NCBI GenBank assembly: GCA_046484625.1
Contig: JAWOIO010000080.1
Coordinates: 1-21,812, forward strand
Origin: DASUAO01 sp046484625
GTDB lineage: Bacteria; Actinomycetota; Acidimicrobiia; IMCC26256; PALSA-555
DNA length: 21,812 nucleotides
Reading direction: 5' to 3'
Of the stretch, positions 15,418 to 21,655 are shown piece after piece. Both the position numbers and the translations under genes were made by a program. Position 1 is the stretch's first letter; each line of letters begins with the position of its first letter. The notes under the pieces were generated by a model that worked only from the letters and a program-made list of their open reading frames with translations, ran no database searches and was not told the origin of the DNA.

Positions 15418-16015
15418 CCGACCGCCGGGTGCGCCCTGGACCGCGGAGTCCACGGATGGGGATCTCGCCGACGCCGCGGCCGCCGGTGAGCGGGGCGCGC
15501 TCGAGGTGTTGCTCGACCGCCACGCCGAGCGCGTCCACGCGGTCTGTCGACGCGTGGTCGGGAGCGCCGAGGACGCGCTCGACGCGGCCCAGGAAGCGCT
15601 CGTGGCGATCGCGCAGGGCATCGGGCGCTTCGACGGTCGCTCCGCCTTCTCGACCTGGTGCTATCGGGTCGCGACCAACGCAGCGCTCGACGAGCTTCGC
15701 CGACGAGGACGGCGACCCACGCCCACGGAGCTCGTCACCGAGTCCTCGGTACCAGGAATGGAGGCGTCGGTCGACGCGCGTCTCGACGTGGACCGGGCGC
15801 TGGCGACGATCCCCGAGGAGTTCCGGGTCGCGGTCGTGCTGCGGGACCTCGCCGACCTCGACTACCCCGAGATCGCGGCGGTGCTCGACGTCCCCCTCGG
15901 GACGGTCAAGTCGCGGATCGCTCGCGGCCGCAGCGCGCTTCGGGCGCGCCTGGTCCGCGCCGATGAGGGGAACCAACACGTGCCGACGAGCGTCCAAGGT
16001 GCTGACGATGAGTGA
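15410..16015 (+). CDS. sigM: ECF sigma factor, SigM type
   Basis: 201 residues. Region 2 spans about 25-95: LEVLLDRHAERVHAVCRRVV, AEDALDAAQEALVAIAQGIG, RFDGRSAFSTWCYRVATNAA and LDELRRRGRRP. Region 4 spans about 125-185: VDRALATIPEEFRVAVVLRD, LADLDYPEIAAVLDVPLGTV and KSRIARGRSALRARL. No region 3 is present, so it is an extracytoplasmic-function type. The name rests on synteny: it lies between the MviN-type kinase and trxB as Rv3911 does. In M. tuberculosis SigM controls secreted and surface functions. The start is TTG 15410, eight bases inside the kinase gene, with GAGG six bases upstream; no better start exists nearby. The next gene, overlapping by eight bases, is its likely anti-sigma factor. 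Confidence 0.92.
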   Translation: MVDRPPGAPWTAESTDGDLADAAAAGERGALEVLLDRHAERVHAVCRRVVGSAEDALDAAQEALVAIAQGIGRFDGRSAFSTWCYRVATNAALDELRRRGRRPTPTELVTESSVPGMEASVDARLDVDRALATIPEEFRVAVVLRDLADLDYPEIAAVLDVPLGTVKSRIARGRSALRARLVRADEGNQHVPTSVQGADDE

Positions 16016-16637
16016 CGAGGCGGGAGACGACGTGCGGCGAGACGATGAGCTGGCGCGGTCGCTGGAGGTGCCCCCACTCGACGACGTGACCCGCCGACGC
16101 CTGGTTCGAGTCGCGATGGACCGCACCGCGCCGGGGGCGGCACCGCAGGACGCGGCGCGCGGCCGCGCCCTCGCGGTCATCGGCGTCGCCGCGTCGTTGG
16201 TCGTCGGGGTCGTCGTCGGCCCCGTCGTCGTGACCCGCCCGAAGTCGCCGGTCACCCCGCCCGCCGCCGGGTCGAACCGGGATGTCGCGTCGAGCGAGAC
16301 CGACCAGAGCGAGGCCGCGGCTGCGGCGCCCGCACCGCCACAAGCCCTCGGGGACCTCGGTCCGGTGACGGACCTCGACGCGCTCGCGCGCGCGGTCGAC
16401 GCCCGGCTCCAGACGGGTCGGAGCGGAGCGAGCGAAGACGCCGCGTCCCTGGCGGTCCCGTGCGCGGCGACGACCGTCGGAGAGCTGGTCCTGGTCAGCG
16501 CGACCGGGACGGCGACGCTCGACGGGCGCCCGGTCGTCGTGCGAATCGGTCCCGCGCCCAGCGGGGAGATCCTGGTGGTCGCGCTCGACGCCACCGGCTG
16601 TGTCGCGGTCGCGTCGACGCCACTCGCACCGGCCTGA
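16008..16637 (+). CDS. Putative membrane anti-sigma factor (RsmM-like, Rv3912 position)
   Basis: 209 residues with one membrane helix at about 53-76 (RALAVIGVAASLVVGVVVGP then VVVTRP). The cytoplasmic N-terminus is acidic and helical (RRDDELARSLEVPPLDDVTR and RRLVRVAMDRT), suitable for holding a sigma factor. There is no HxxxCxxC zinc anti-sigma motif. The extracytoplasmic part has a low-complexity Ala/Pro linker and a small beta-rich domain, with two cysteines (near residues 150 and 199) that could form a disulfide. Identification rests on overlap with the sigma gene (ATGAGTGA), membrane topology and position equivalent to M. tuberculosis Rv3912. Primary-sequence similarity to characterised anti-sigma factors is not obvious by eye. 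Confidence 0.65.
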   Translation: MSDEAGDDVRRDDELARSLEVPPLDDVTRRRLVRVAMDRTAPGAAPQDAARGRALAVIGVAASLVVGVVVGPVVVTRPKSPVTPPAAGSNRDVASSETDQSEAAAAAPAPPQALGDLGPVTDLDALARAVDARLQTGRSGASEDAASLAVPCAATTVGELVLVSATGTATLDGRPVVVRIGPAPSGEILVVALDATGCVAVASTPLAPA

Positions 16638-16658
16638 GCCCGGCGGGGGGGTGGCGGG

Positions 16659-16664
16659 TAACCT
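16659..16664 (+). promoter_or_regulatory. Candidate -10 box, leaderless transcript of small membrane protein-trxB
   Basis: TAACCT (TANNNT) is followed by seven bases and ATG 16672; no Shine-Dalgarno sequence is seen. It would give the small membrane protein and trxB a promoter separate from the kinase-sigma operon. The remaining 16638-16658 gap is G-rich, with a run of seven G. Confidence 0.45.
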
Positions 16665-16671
16665 CCTGCCG

Positions 16672-17019
16672 ATGGCCTCGGCTGCGACGAACCCGAAGGA
16701 CCCCGGCGACGAGAAGGACTGGCCGGGCCAGGCCGCTGACGCCCTCGAGCAAGCGGTCTCGATCGTCCGGGACAAGACCGTCGTCCCGGCCCAGAAGGCG
16801 ACGAAGGTCGTGGTCTACGGCCTGCTGAGCTCGTTCTTCCTCCTCGTGGCGACCGTGCTCCTCGTGATCGGCGCGTTCCGCGCCCTCGTGGTGCTCACCG
16901 GCGAGGTCTGGTTGTCCTACCTCATCTGCGGAGGAATCCTCGTGCTCGTAGGGGTGTTCTGTTGGACGCGCCGGTTCCCCCGACCGGAGAAGGACGAGGA
17001 CCGAGGTAGCGATGACTGA
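16672..17019 (+). CDS. Small two-helix membrane protein, phage-holin-like/DUF family, unknown function
   Basis: 115 residues, not assigned to a named family with certainty. The N-terminal 45 residues are polar and charged (KDWPGQAADALEQAVSIVRD then KTVVPAQKATK). Two membrane helices follow: VVYGLLSSFFLLVATVLLVI, then VWLSYLICGGILVLVGVFCW with the Trp and Cys at its end. The tail is short and acidic (PEKDEDRGSDD). The amphipathic N-terminus plus hairpin resembles the small actinobacterial membrane proteins loosely called phage-holin family. It overlaps trxB by eight bases and so is co-translated with thioredoxin reductase. Its location between the anti-sigma gene and trxB differs from M. tuberculosis, where trxB2 directly follows Rv3912. 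Role unknown. Confidence 0.7.
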   Translation: MASAATNPKDPGDEKDWPGQAADALEQAVSIVRDKTVVPAQKATKVVVYGLLSSFFLLVATVLLVIGAFRALVVLTGEVWLSYLICGGILVLVGVFCWTRRFPRPEKDEDRGSDD

Positions 17020-17965
17020 TGTCCGGCCGCTGATCATCGTGGGCTCCGGGCCGGCAGGCCTGACCGCGGCGACGTACGCGGCGCGCGCCAAGCTCGACCC
17101 CGTCATGATCGAAGGGATCGCCGCGGGCGGGCAGCTCATGCTGACGACCGACGTCGAGAACTACCCGGGCTTCCCCGACGGGATCATGGGGCCCGAGCTC
17201 ATGACGAAGATGCGCGAGCAGGCCGCCCGGTTCGGGGCCGAGTTCGTGACCGCCGACGCCGACCGGGTCGACCTCAGCGCGAGTCCGTTCGGCGTCTGGG
17301 TCGGCGACCAGGAGTACCGAGCCGAGGCAGTGATCATCAGCACCGGTGCCACCGCCCGAATGCTCGGCCTCGAGTCCGAGCACCGTCTCCTCGGCCACGG
17401 CGTGTCCACCTGCGCCACCTGCGACGGGTTCTTCTTCCGCGACAAGGCCCTCGCGATCGTCGGTGGGGGGGACTCGGCCATCGAGGAGGCGATCTTCCTC
17501 ACGAAGTTCGCCACGTCGGTCACCGTGATCCACCGTCGCGACGAGCTCCGGGCCTCGAAGATCATGCAGGAGCGGGCCTTCGCCAACGAGAAGCTCGTGT
17601 TCCGGTGGAACTCGGTCGTCACCGAGGTGCTCGGCGATCAGGCCGTCGAAGGAGTGACGCTCGAGGACACCGAGACGGGCGAGACCTCCCGCCTCGACGT
17701 CGCCGGGCTCTTCGTCGCGATCGGCCACGACCCCACGACCGCCCTCTTCGCCGGCCAGCTCGACCTCGACGACGACGGCTACATCATCACGGCGCCGGAC
17801 TCGACCCGCACGTCGATCGAGGGTGTCTACGCGGCCGGCGACGTGCAGGACCACGTCTACCGACAGGCGATCACCGCAGCCGGGAGCGGCTGCATGGCTG
17901 CGATCGAGGCGGAGCGGTGGCTCGAAGCACGCGCGCACGCGGCGAGCGTCGCGACGGCTTCCTGA
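17012..17965 (+). CDS. trxB: Thioredoxin reductase
   Basis: 317 residues, the standard low-molecular-weight flavoprotein size. It passes electrons from NADPH through FAD to thioredoxin. Seen in order: FAD-binding LIIVGSGPAGLTAATYAARA (residues 7-26), GGQLMLTTDVENYPGFPDGI, the redox-active CATC at 134-137 in VSTCATCDGFFF, the NADPH-binding LAIVGGGDSAIEEAIFL, HRRDELRASK, and the C-terminal FAD motif GVYAAGDVQDHVYRQAITAA. All key residues are intact. ATG 17012 overlaps the stop of the small membrane protein gene (ATGACTGA). Downstream is the tandem-repeat spacer and then trxA in a different frame. In M. leprae the two proteins are fused, so this pairing is ancient and tight. Confidence 0.97.
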   Translation: MTDVRPLIIVGSGPAGLTAATYAARAKLDPVMIEGIAAGGQLMLTTDVENYPGFPDGIMGPELMTKMREQAARFGAEFVTADADRVDLSASPFGVWVGDQEYRAEAVIISTGATARMLGLESEHRLLGHGVSTCATCDGFFFRDKALAIVGGGDSAIEEAIFLTKFATSVTVIHRRDELRASKIMQERAFANEKLVFRWNSVVTEVLGDQAVEGVTLEDTETGETSRLDVAGLFVAIGHDPTTALFAGQLDLDDDGYIITAPDSTRTSIEGVYAAGDVQDHVYRQAITAAGSGCMAAIEAERWLEARAHAASVATAS

Positions 17966-17972
17966 CCCACGG

Positions 17973-18057
17973 CACGGGTGGGCCCAGCACGGGTGGGCCC
18001 AGCACGGGTGGGCCCAGCACGGGTGGGCCCAGGACGGGTGGGCCCAGCACGGGTGGG
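17973..18057. repeat. 15-bp tandem repeat, about 5.7 copies, between trxB and trxA
   Basis: The unit CACGGGTGGGCCCAG occurs at 17973, 17988, 18003 and 18018 without change. It recurs at 18033 with the first base C replaced by G, and then as a partial copy at 18048-18057. Each full unit contains the palindrome TGGGCCCA. It begins eight bases after the trxB stop. Near-perfect identity suggests recent expansion, so copy number may vary between strains. If translated in the trxA frame it encodes repeats of T-G-G-P-S. It could be an iterated protein-binding site or neutral. Confidence 0.95.
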
Positions 18058-18097
18058 AAGGATCGAGCCCGAGTCGGGGTTCCACCCCCGGTACACT
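18056..18097 (+). promoter_or_regulatory. trxA promoter region: SigR-like GGAAG-N18-GTT and a sigma-A-like TACACT box
   Basis: GGAAG (18056-18060) is followed by exactly 18 bases and GTT (18079-18081). The thiol-stress sigma factors of actinomycetes (SigR in Streptomyces, SigH in mycobacteria) recognise GGAAT-N18-GTT, so only the fifth base differs. Eleven bases on, GGTACACT holds a TANNNT box (18092-18097) that could serve the housekeeping sigma factor. Both would give a leader of roughly 35-50 bases carrying GAAAGGA before the trxA GTG. Confidence 0.45.
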
Positions 18098-18138
18098 CCC
18101 CTCCCCGCGCTCTTCACGCGCACCAGAAAGGACCTCCC

Positions 18139-18468
18139 GTGGCCCAGAACATCGTGACCCTCTCGGACGCGACCTTCGACGAGACCATCAAGAGCGAGGA
18201 CAAGGCCGTCGTCGTCGACTTCTGGGCCGAGTGGTGCGGACCCTGCAAGATGATCGCTCCGGTCCTCGAGGAGATCGCGACCGAGCACGACGCGACGCTC
18301 TCGATCGCGAAGCTCAACGTCGACGACAACCCCGAGACCGCCATGAAGTACCAGGTGATGAGCATCCCCACCCTGTTGGTCTTCAAGGGTGGCGAGCAGG
18401 TCAAGCGAATCGTCGGCGCCAAGGGCAAGGGCGCCCTCCTCCAGGACCTCGCCGAGTACGTCGCCTGA
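18139..18468 (+). CDS. trxA: Thioredoxin
   Basis: 109 residues, full length. A cytoplasmic dithiol carrier reduced by TrxB. The active site is WCGPC (W32, C33, C36) in VVVDFWAEWCGPCKMIAPVL. Further hallmarks are the buried Asp (D27), KLNVDDNPETAMKYQV, the cis-Pro in MSIPTLLVFKGG and the closing VGAKGKGALLQDL. The start is GTG 18139 with GAAAGGA six to seven bases upstream. It has its own promoter region downstream of the tandem repeats, so it can be expressed apart from trxB. Its stop is followed within three bases by a hairpin. Confidence 0.97.
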   Translation: MAQNIVTLSDATFDETIKSEDKAVVVDFWAEWCGPCKMIAPVLEEIATEHDATLSIAKLNVDDNPETAMKYQVMSIPTLLVFKGGEQVKRIVGAKGKGALLQDLAEYVA

Positions 18469-18470
18469 TC

Positions 18471-18493
18471 CGACCCGGCGTCACGTCGGGTCG
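18471..18493 (+). terminator. Hairpin after trxA, candidate T-less terminator
   Basis: CGACCCG (18471-18477) and CGGGTCG (18487-18493) form a perfect 7-bp stem with a nine-base loop, starting three bases after the trxA stop. There is no T-run, as is common for actinomycete hairpins. It could instead lie in the 5' leader of the cwlM-like gene, whose ATG is 13 bases further on. Confidence 0.45.
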
Positions 18494-18505
18494 CAGGCCA
18501 CCCTC

Positions 18506-19492
18506 ATGCCCGGAGTGCTGCGCAAGGGGGACCGGGGGGAGTCCCTGCGGGACCTCCACCAACGGCTCGCCGCCTGCGACCTCACGGTCGATGCCGATGA
18601 GCCCGAAGAGTTCGGGCCGGCGACCGAACAGGCCGTGCGTTCCTTCCAGGAGGGGCGTGGTCTCCGCGTCGACGGCATCGTCGGACGCGAGACGTGGGCC
18701 GCGCTGGTCGAGAGCGGCTATGCCCTCGGGGACCGTCTCCTCTACGTGCGCCGACCGATGCTGCGCGGCGACGACGTCCTCGAGCTCCAGCACCGCCTGA
18801 ACGCGCTCGGCTTCGACGCCGGCCGCGACGACGGCATCTTCGGGACCGACTCCGCCCGCGCGCTCATGGAGTTCCAGGACGCCGCCGGCCTCCCTCCCGA
18901 TGGGATCTGTGGAGCATCCACGATCGGCGCGCTCGACCGCGTCGGTACGTTCGCCGCCGGCTCCGCCGCCGCGCTGCGGGAACGCCTGCGGGCCGGGCCA
19001 CCTCGGCTCACCGGACGACGGATCTTCGTCGCGTCCACACCGGGACTGGCCGCGATCGGCGACCGGGTCGTGAAGCTCCTGCTCGACCTGGGCGCAGTCG
19101 CCGTGCACGACGCGTCGGGCGGGGACGACAGCGCGATCGCCGCTGAGGCCAACCGGTTCGAGGCCGACCTCTTCCTCGCGCTCCGGGCCGGCAGCGCGGC
19201 CGGGCACCGGTGCGCGTACTTCGCCTCGGCGCGCTTCCGCTCGGAGGTGGGCGCGGCCGTCGCGACCGAGATCGATGCATCGCTCCGGGCTGTCCTGCCG
19301 GCGCGCTCGGGTGTCGAGGGCAAGGCGTACGCGGTCCTCCGCGAGACCCGCATGCCCGCAGTCGTGTGCGAGCCGGTCAACGGCGACGATGTCGAGGAGA
19401 TGCGGACACTCGTGGCCCGCGCGAGCGACGTCGGCCACGCGGTCGTGGTCGGCGTGCGCAGCGGCATCGAGACCGTCGCGGCCGACGGCTGA
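18506..19492 (+). CDS. cwlM: CwlM-like protein: two peptidoglycan-binding domains plus degenerate amidase_3 domain
   Basis: 328 residues, no signal peptide or membrane helix, so cytoplasmic. Two PG_binding_1 repeats lie at about 5-70 (GDRGESLRDLHQRLAACDLT to GIVGRETWAALVESG) and 83-145 (LRGDDVLELQHRLNALGFDA to GICGASTIGALDRVG). An N-acetylmuramoyl-L-alanine amidase (amidase_3) fold follows at about 170-320. In catalytic members the zinc His residues are in DPGHGG and SIHANA-type motifs. Here the matching places read IFVASTPGL and LFLALRAGS, with no His, while a Glu remains in VVCEPVNG (E289). It is therefore probably inactive as a hydrolase. Mycobacterial CwlM (Rv3915) is cytoplasmic, is phosphorylated by PknB and stimulates MurA; synteny with trxA and parB makes the same regulatory role likely. 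Confidence 0.85.
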   Translation: MPGVLRKGDRGESLRDLHQRLAACDLTVDADEPEEFGPATEQAVRSFQEGRGLRVDGIVGRETWAALVESGYALGDRLLYVRRPMLRGDDVLELQHRLNALGFDAGRDDGIFGTDSARALMEFQDAAGLPPDGICGASTIGALDRVGTFAAGSAAALRERLRAGPPRLTGRRIFVASTPGLAAIGDRVVKLLLDLGAVAVHDASGGDDSAIAAEANRFEADLFLALRAGSAAGHRCAYFASARFRSEVGAAVATEIDASLRAVLPARSGVEGKAYAVLRETRMPAVVCEPVNGDDVEEMRTLVARASDVGHAVVVGVRSGIETVAADG

Positions 19493-19499
19493 CCCGCGC

Positions 19500-19532
19500 C
19501 GCGCCGACCAGGGCTCAGGCGGTGTCGGCGCG
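19500..19532. terminator. Hairpin between convergent cwlM and parB, candidate bidirectional terminator
   Basis: CGCGCCGAC (19500-19508) and GTCGGCGCG (19524-19532) make a perfect 9-bp stem with a 15-base loop. It starts eight bases after the cwlM stop and overlaps the last codons of parB. There is no T-run. As the only structure in the 22-base convergent gap, it could stop transcripts from both sides. Confidence 0.45.
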
Positions 19533-20417
19533 AGCGACCGGAGTCTCCTGGGTGATCACCCGATAGATCCTCTCGAGGTCGTCGAGGCCCGCGAAGTCGA
19601 CCGCCATCGTGCCCTTGCCGCCGGCGCCGAGCCGGATCTTGACCCGGGTCTCGAGATGATCTCCGATCATCTCCTCGAGCTCGGCCAGTCCGGCCGGACG
19701 CATCCGGCCCGTGACCACATCGCCGCCCGCACCTCCGGTCTGGCCGTCGTTGCGGACGCGCACCGCTTCCTCGACCTGACGGACCGAGAGGTCCTCCTTC
19801 ACGACCCTCCGGGCGAGCGCCTCCTGGAACGCGCGGTCCGGCGTCCCGAGGATCGCCCGCGCGTGGCCCATCCCGATCTGGCGCTCGCGCACCGCCTTCT
19901 GGATCGACGGGGGGAGCTGGAGCAACCGCAGCATGTTCGAGATCGCGGCGCGGCTCTTCCCCATCCTCGCTGCAACCTGCTCGTGGGTGAGGTGGAAGTC
20001 CTCGATGAGCTGCTGATAGGCCGACGCCTCCTCCAGTGGGTTCAGGTCGTCGCGTTGGAGGTTCTCGACGAGCGCCTGCTCGAGCGCGGTGTTGTCGTCG
20101 GTCTCGCGGACGAGCGCAGGGATCACCTGCAGCCCGACGCGACGCGCCGCGCGCCAACGCCGCTCGCCCGCGATCAGCTCGAAGCCGTCGCCGACGGGCC
20201 GCACGAGCACCGGCTGCAGGAGCCCGACCTCACGGATCGAGTCGGCGAGGGCTCCGAGCGCCTCCTCGTCGAACCCTTCGCGCGGTTGGTACTGGTTCGG
20301 TTGGATGGATGCGATCGGGATCTCCCGGTACCCGTCGCCGGCCGGGGTTCGGTGCTCTGCCGCACCCTGGGGGATCAGAGCACCGAGGCCCTTACCCAGT
20401 CCGCCTTGACGCGCCAC
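19515..20417 (-). CDS. parB: Chromosome partitioning protein ParB
   Basis: 300 residues. ParB is a CTP-dependent DNA clamp that loads at parS sites near the origin and, with ParA, segregates chromosomes. Seen: the N-terminal LGKGLGALIP (ParA-contact type), the CTP-binding region with IQPNQYQPR, GERRWRAARR and ENLQRDDLNPLEEA, and the helix-turn-helix LTHEQVAARMGKSRAAISNM. The C-terminal dimerisation region includes VKIRLGAGGKGTMAVDFAGLDDLERIYRVI. The GTG at 20417 has AGGAGGT about seven bases upstream, a near-perfect ribosome binding site, lying inside parA. The gene overlaps the end of parA by 26 bases. No consensus parS was found by eye in the window. Confidence 0.96.
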   Translation of the reverse strand: MARQGGLGKGLGALIPQGAAEHRTPAGDGYREIPIASIQPNQYQPREGFDEEALGALADSIREVGLLQPVLVRPVGDGFELIAGERRWRAARRVGLQVIPALVRETDDNTALEQALVENLQRDDLNPLEEASAYQQLIEDFHLTHEQVAARMGKSRAAISNMLRLLQLPPSIQKAVRERQIGMGHARAILGTPDRAFQEALARRVVKEDLSVRQVEEAVRVRNDGQTGGAGGDVVTGRMRPAGLAELEEMIGDHLETRVKIRLGAGGKGTMAVDFAGLDDLERIYRVITQETPVARADTA

Positions 20418-21468
20418 GACTCACCTCCTTCGCCAGTGCGCGGTAGGCCTTGGCCCCCCGCGACGTCGAGTCGAACACGATGATCGGCTGCCCGAACGAA
20501 GGGGCCTCGGAGAGGCGCACCGTACGCGGGACCACCGTCGTATAGACCTTGGCCCCGAAGTAGCCGCGCACCTCGGCCTCGACCTGGTCCGCCAGCTTCG
20601 TGCGGGCGTCGTACATCGTCAGGATGATCCCGTGCACGTCGAGCTCTGGGTTCAGGTTCGACTGCACGAGCGACACGTTGCGGAGCAGCTGGCCCAGTCC
20701 CTCGAGCGCGTAGTACTCGCACTGGATCGGCACGACGACCCCGTCGGCGGCGGCGAGCCCGTTCACCGTGAGCAGGCCGAGCGACGGTGGGCAGTCGATC
20801 ACGATCAGGTCGTACTGGTCGCGGATCGCATCGATCGCCTTCTTGAGCTTCAGCTCCCTGCTGATCTGCGGCACGAGCTCGATCTCCGCACCGGCAAGGT
20901 CGATCGTCGCCGGTACGACGAACAGGTTCTTGATCGCCGTCGGCTCGACGCAGTCCTCGAGCGGGACCGACTGCAGCAACACGTCGTAGATCGACGCGTT
21001 CACATCGCGCGGGTTGAGCCCCAACCCGGTCGTCGCGTTGCCCTGCGGATCGAGGTCGACGACGAGGACTCGGAAGTCGATCTCGGCGAGCGCCGCACTG
21101 AGGTTCACGGCTGTGGTGGTCTTGCCGACGCCACCCTTCTGGTTCGCGATCGCCAGGACCGCAGGGAGCACGAGGGGGCCGCCCTCCCGTTCCCCCGCGG
21201 CCGGGAGCGACTCGGGATCGAGGATCGGGCCGTCGGGCAGTGCCTCGGGCGCGTCGGGGCTCACGCGGACCTTCGTGGGGGCCACCACCGTCTCCGTCTC
21301 GTCGGCTGCTGGAAGGGCCTCGACCTCGAGTTGAGGCTCATGTCTATGAGAGGATACGTCAGGCAACGGAACTACACCAGTGTTGTTCGTGAGATTCTCG
21401 TCGCGCGTCGGCGACCCGGCCTCGCGGCGCCGACGACGCCCGAGAGCGCCGCGCTTCTGCTTCGCCAT
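20392..21468 (-). CDS. parA: Chromosome partitioning ATPase ParA (Soj)
   Basis: 358 residues from ATG 21468. The ATPase core begins at about residue 106 with the deviant Walker A KGGVGKTTTAVNLSAALAE. Then come VVDLDPQGNATTGLG, the Walker B-like VIDCPPSLGLLTVNGL, PIQCEYYALEGLGQL and a C-terminal VPRTVRLSEAPSFGQPIIVF. ParA dimers bind DNA non-specifically and move ParB-origin complexes. About 100 residues of Arg-rich then acidic, low-complexity sequence precede the core, longer than in most ParA proteins. The start is uncertain. ATG 21555 and 21504 are also in frame without ribosome binding sites. ATG 21468 has AGGAG 15 bases upstream inside a GGAGCAGCTCC palindrome. A locally AT-rich patch at about 21335-21405 lies within the extension. 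The usual upstream neighbour rsmG is not seen. Confidence 0.93.
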   Translation of the reverse strand: MAKQKRGALGRRRRREAGSPTRDENLTNNTGVVPLPDVSSHRHEPQLEVEALPAADETETVVAPTKVRVSPDAPEALPDGPILDPESLPAAGEREGGPLVLPAVLAIANQKGGVGKTTTAVNLSAALAEIDFRVLVVDLDPQGNATTGLGLNPRDVNASIYDVLLQSVPLEDCVEPTAIKNLFVVPATIDLAGAEIELVPQISRELKLKKAIDAIRDQYDLIVIDCPPSLGLLTVNGLAAADGVVVPIQCEYYALEGLGQLLRNVSLVQSNLNPELDVHGIILTMYDARTKLADQVEAEVRGYFGAKVYTTVVPRTVRLSEAPSFGQPIIVFDSTSRGAKAYRALAKEVSRGASRRTG

Positions 21469-21596
21469 CGGGTGGGAGCTGCTCCTCACATCGTCGACCG
21501 GCATCGTCGTCGGTGGATCGAGGTGCGTCAAGTCGGGACCGGTCTCCGCGCGCATCCGGTCGCGCTTCGGGCCCGTCGTCCTTCGGGCCGCCTCTC

Positions 21597-21655
21597 GTGG
21601 GTCGAGCCCCTACTCGCCTTCGGCTCGGGCCCGAGGGGCCCGGGTCTCGACCCAC
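21597..21655. repeat. Nested inverted repeat in the parA leader
   Basis: GTGGGTCGAG (21597-21606) and CTCGACCCAC (21646-21655) are perfect 10-bp arms. Inside the 39-base loop is the 12-bp palindrome CTCGGGCCCGAG (21624-21635). The RNA of the leftward parA leader could fold into a stem with a second hairpin in its loop. It may be an attenuator-like terminator, an operator for ParA autoregulation, or chance in GC-rich DNA. Confidence 0.5.

Noticed and set aside
17465..17471. Run of seven G in trxB considered as a slippery site or frameshift
   Set aside because: The frame is continuous across it and the NADPH-binding GGGDSAIEEA motif is intact on both sides; a shift there would destroy TrxB.
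17973..18057. CRISPR-like array
   Set aside because: The units are contiguous 15-mers with no spacers and no cas gene nearby; it is a tandem repeat.
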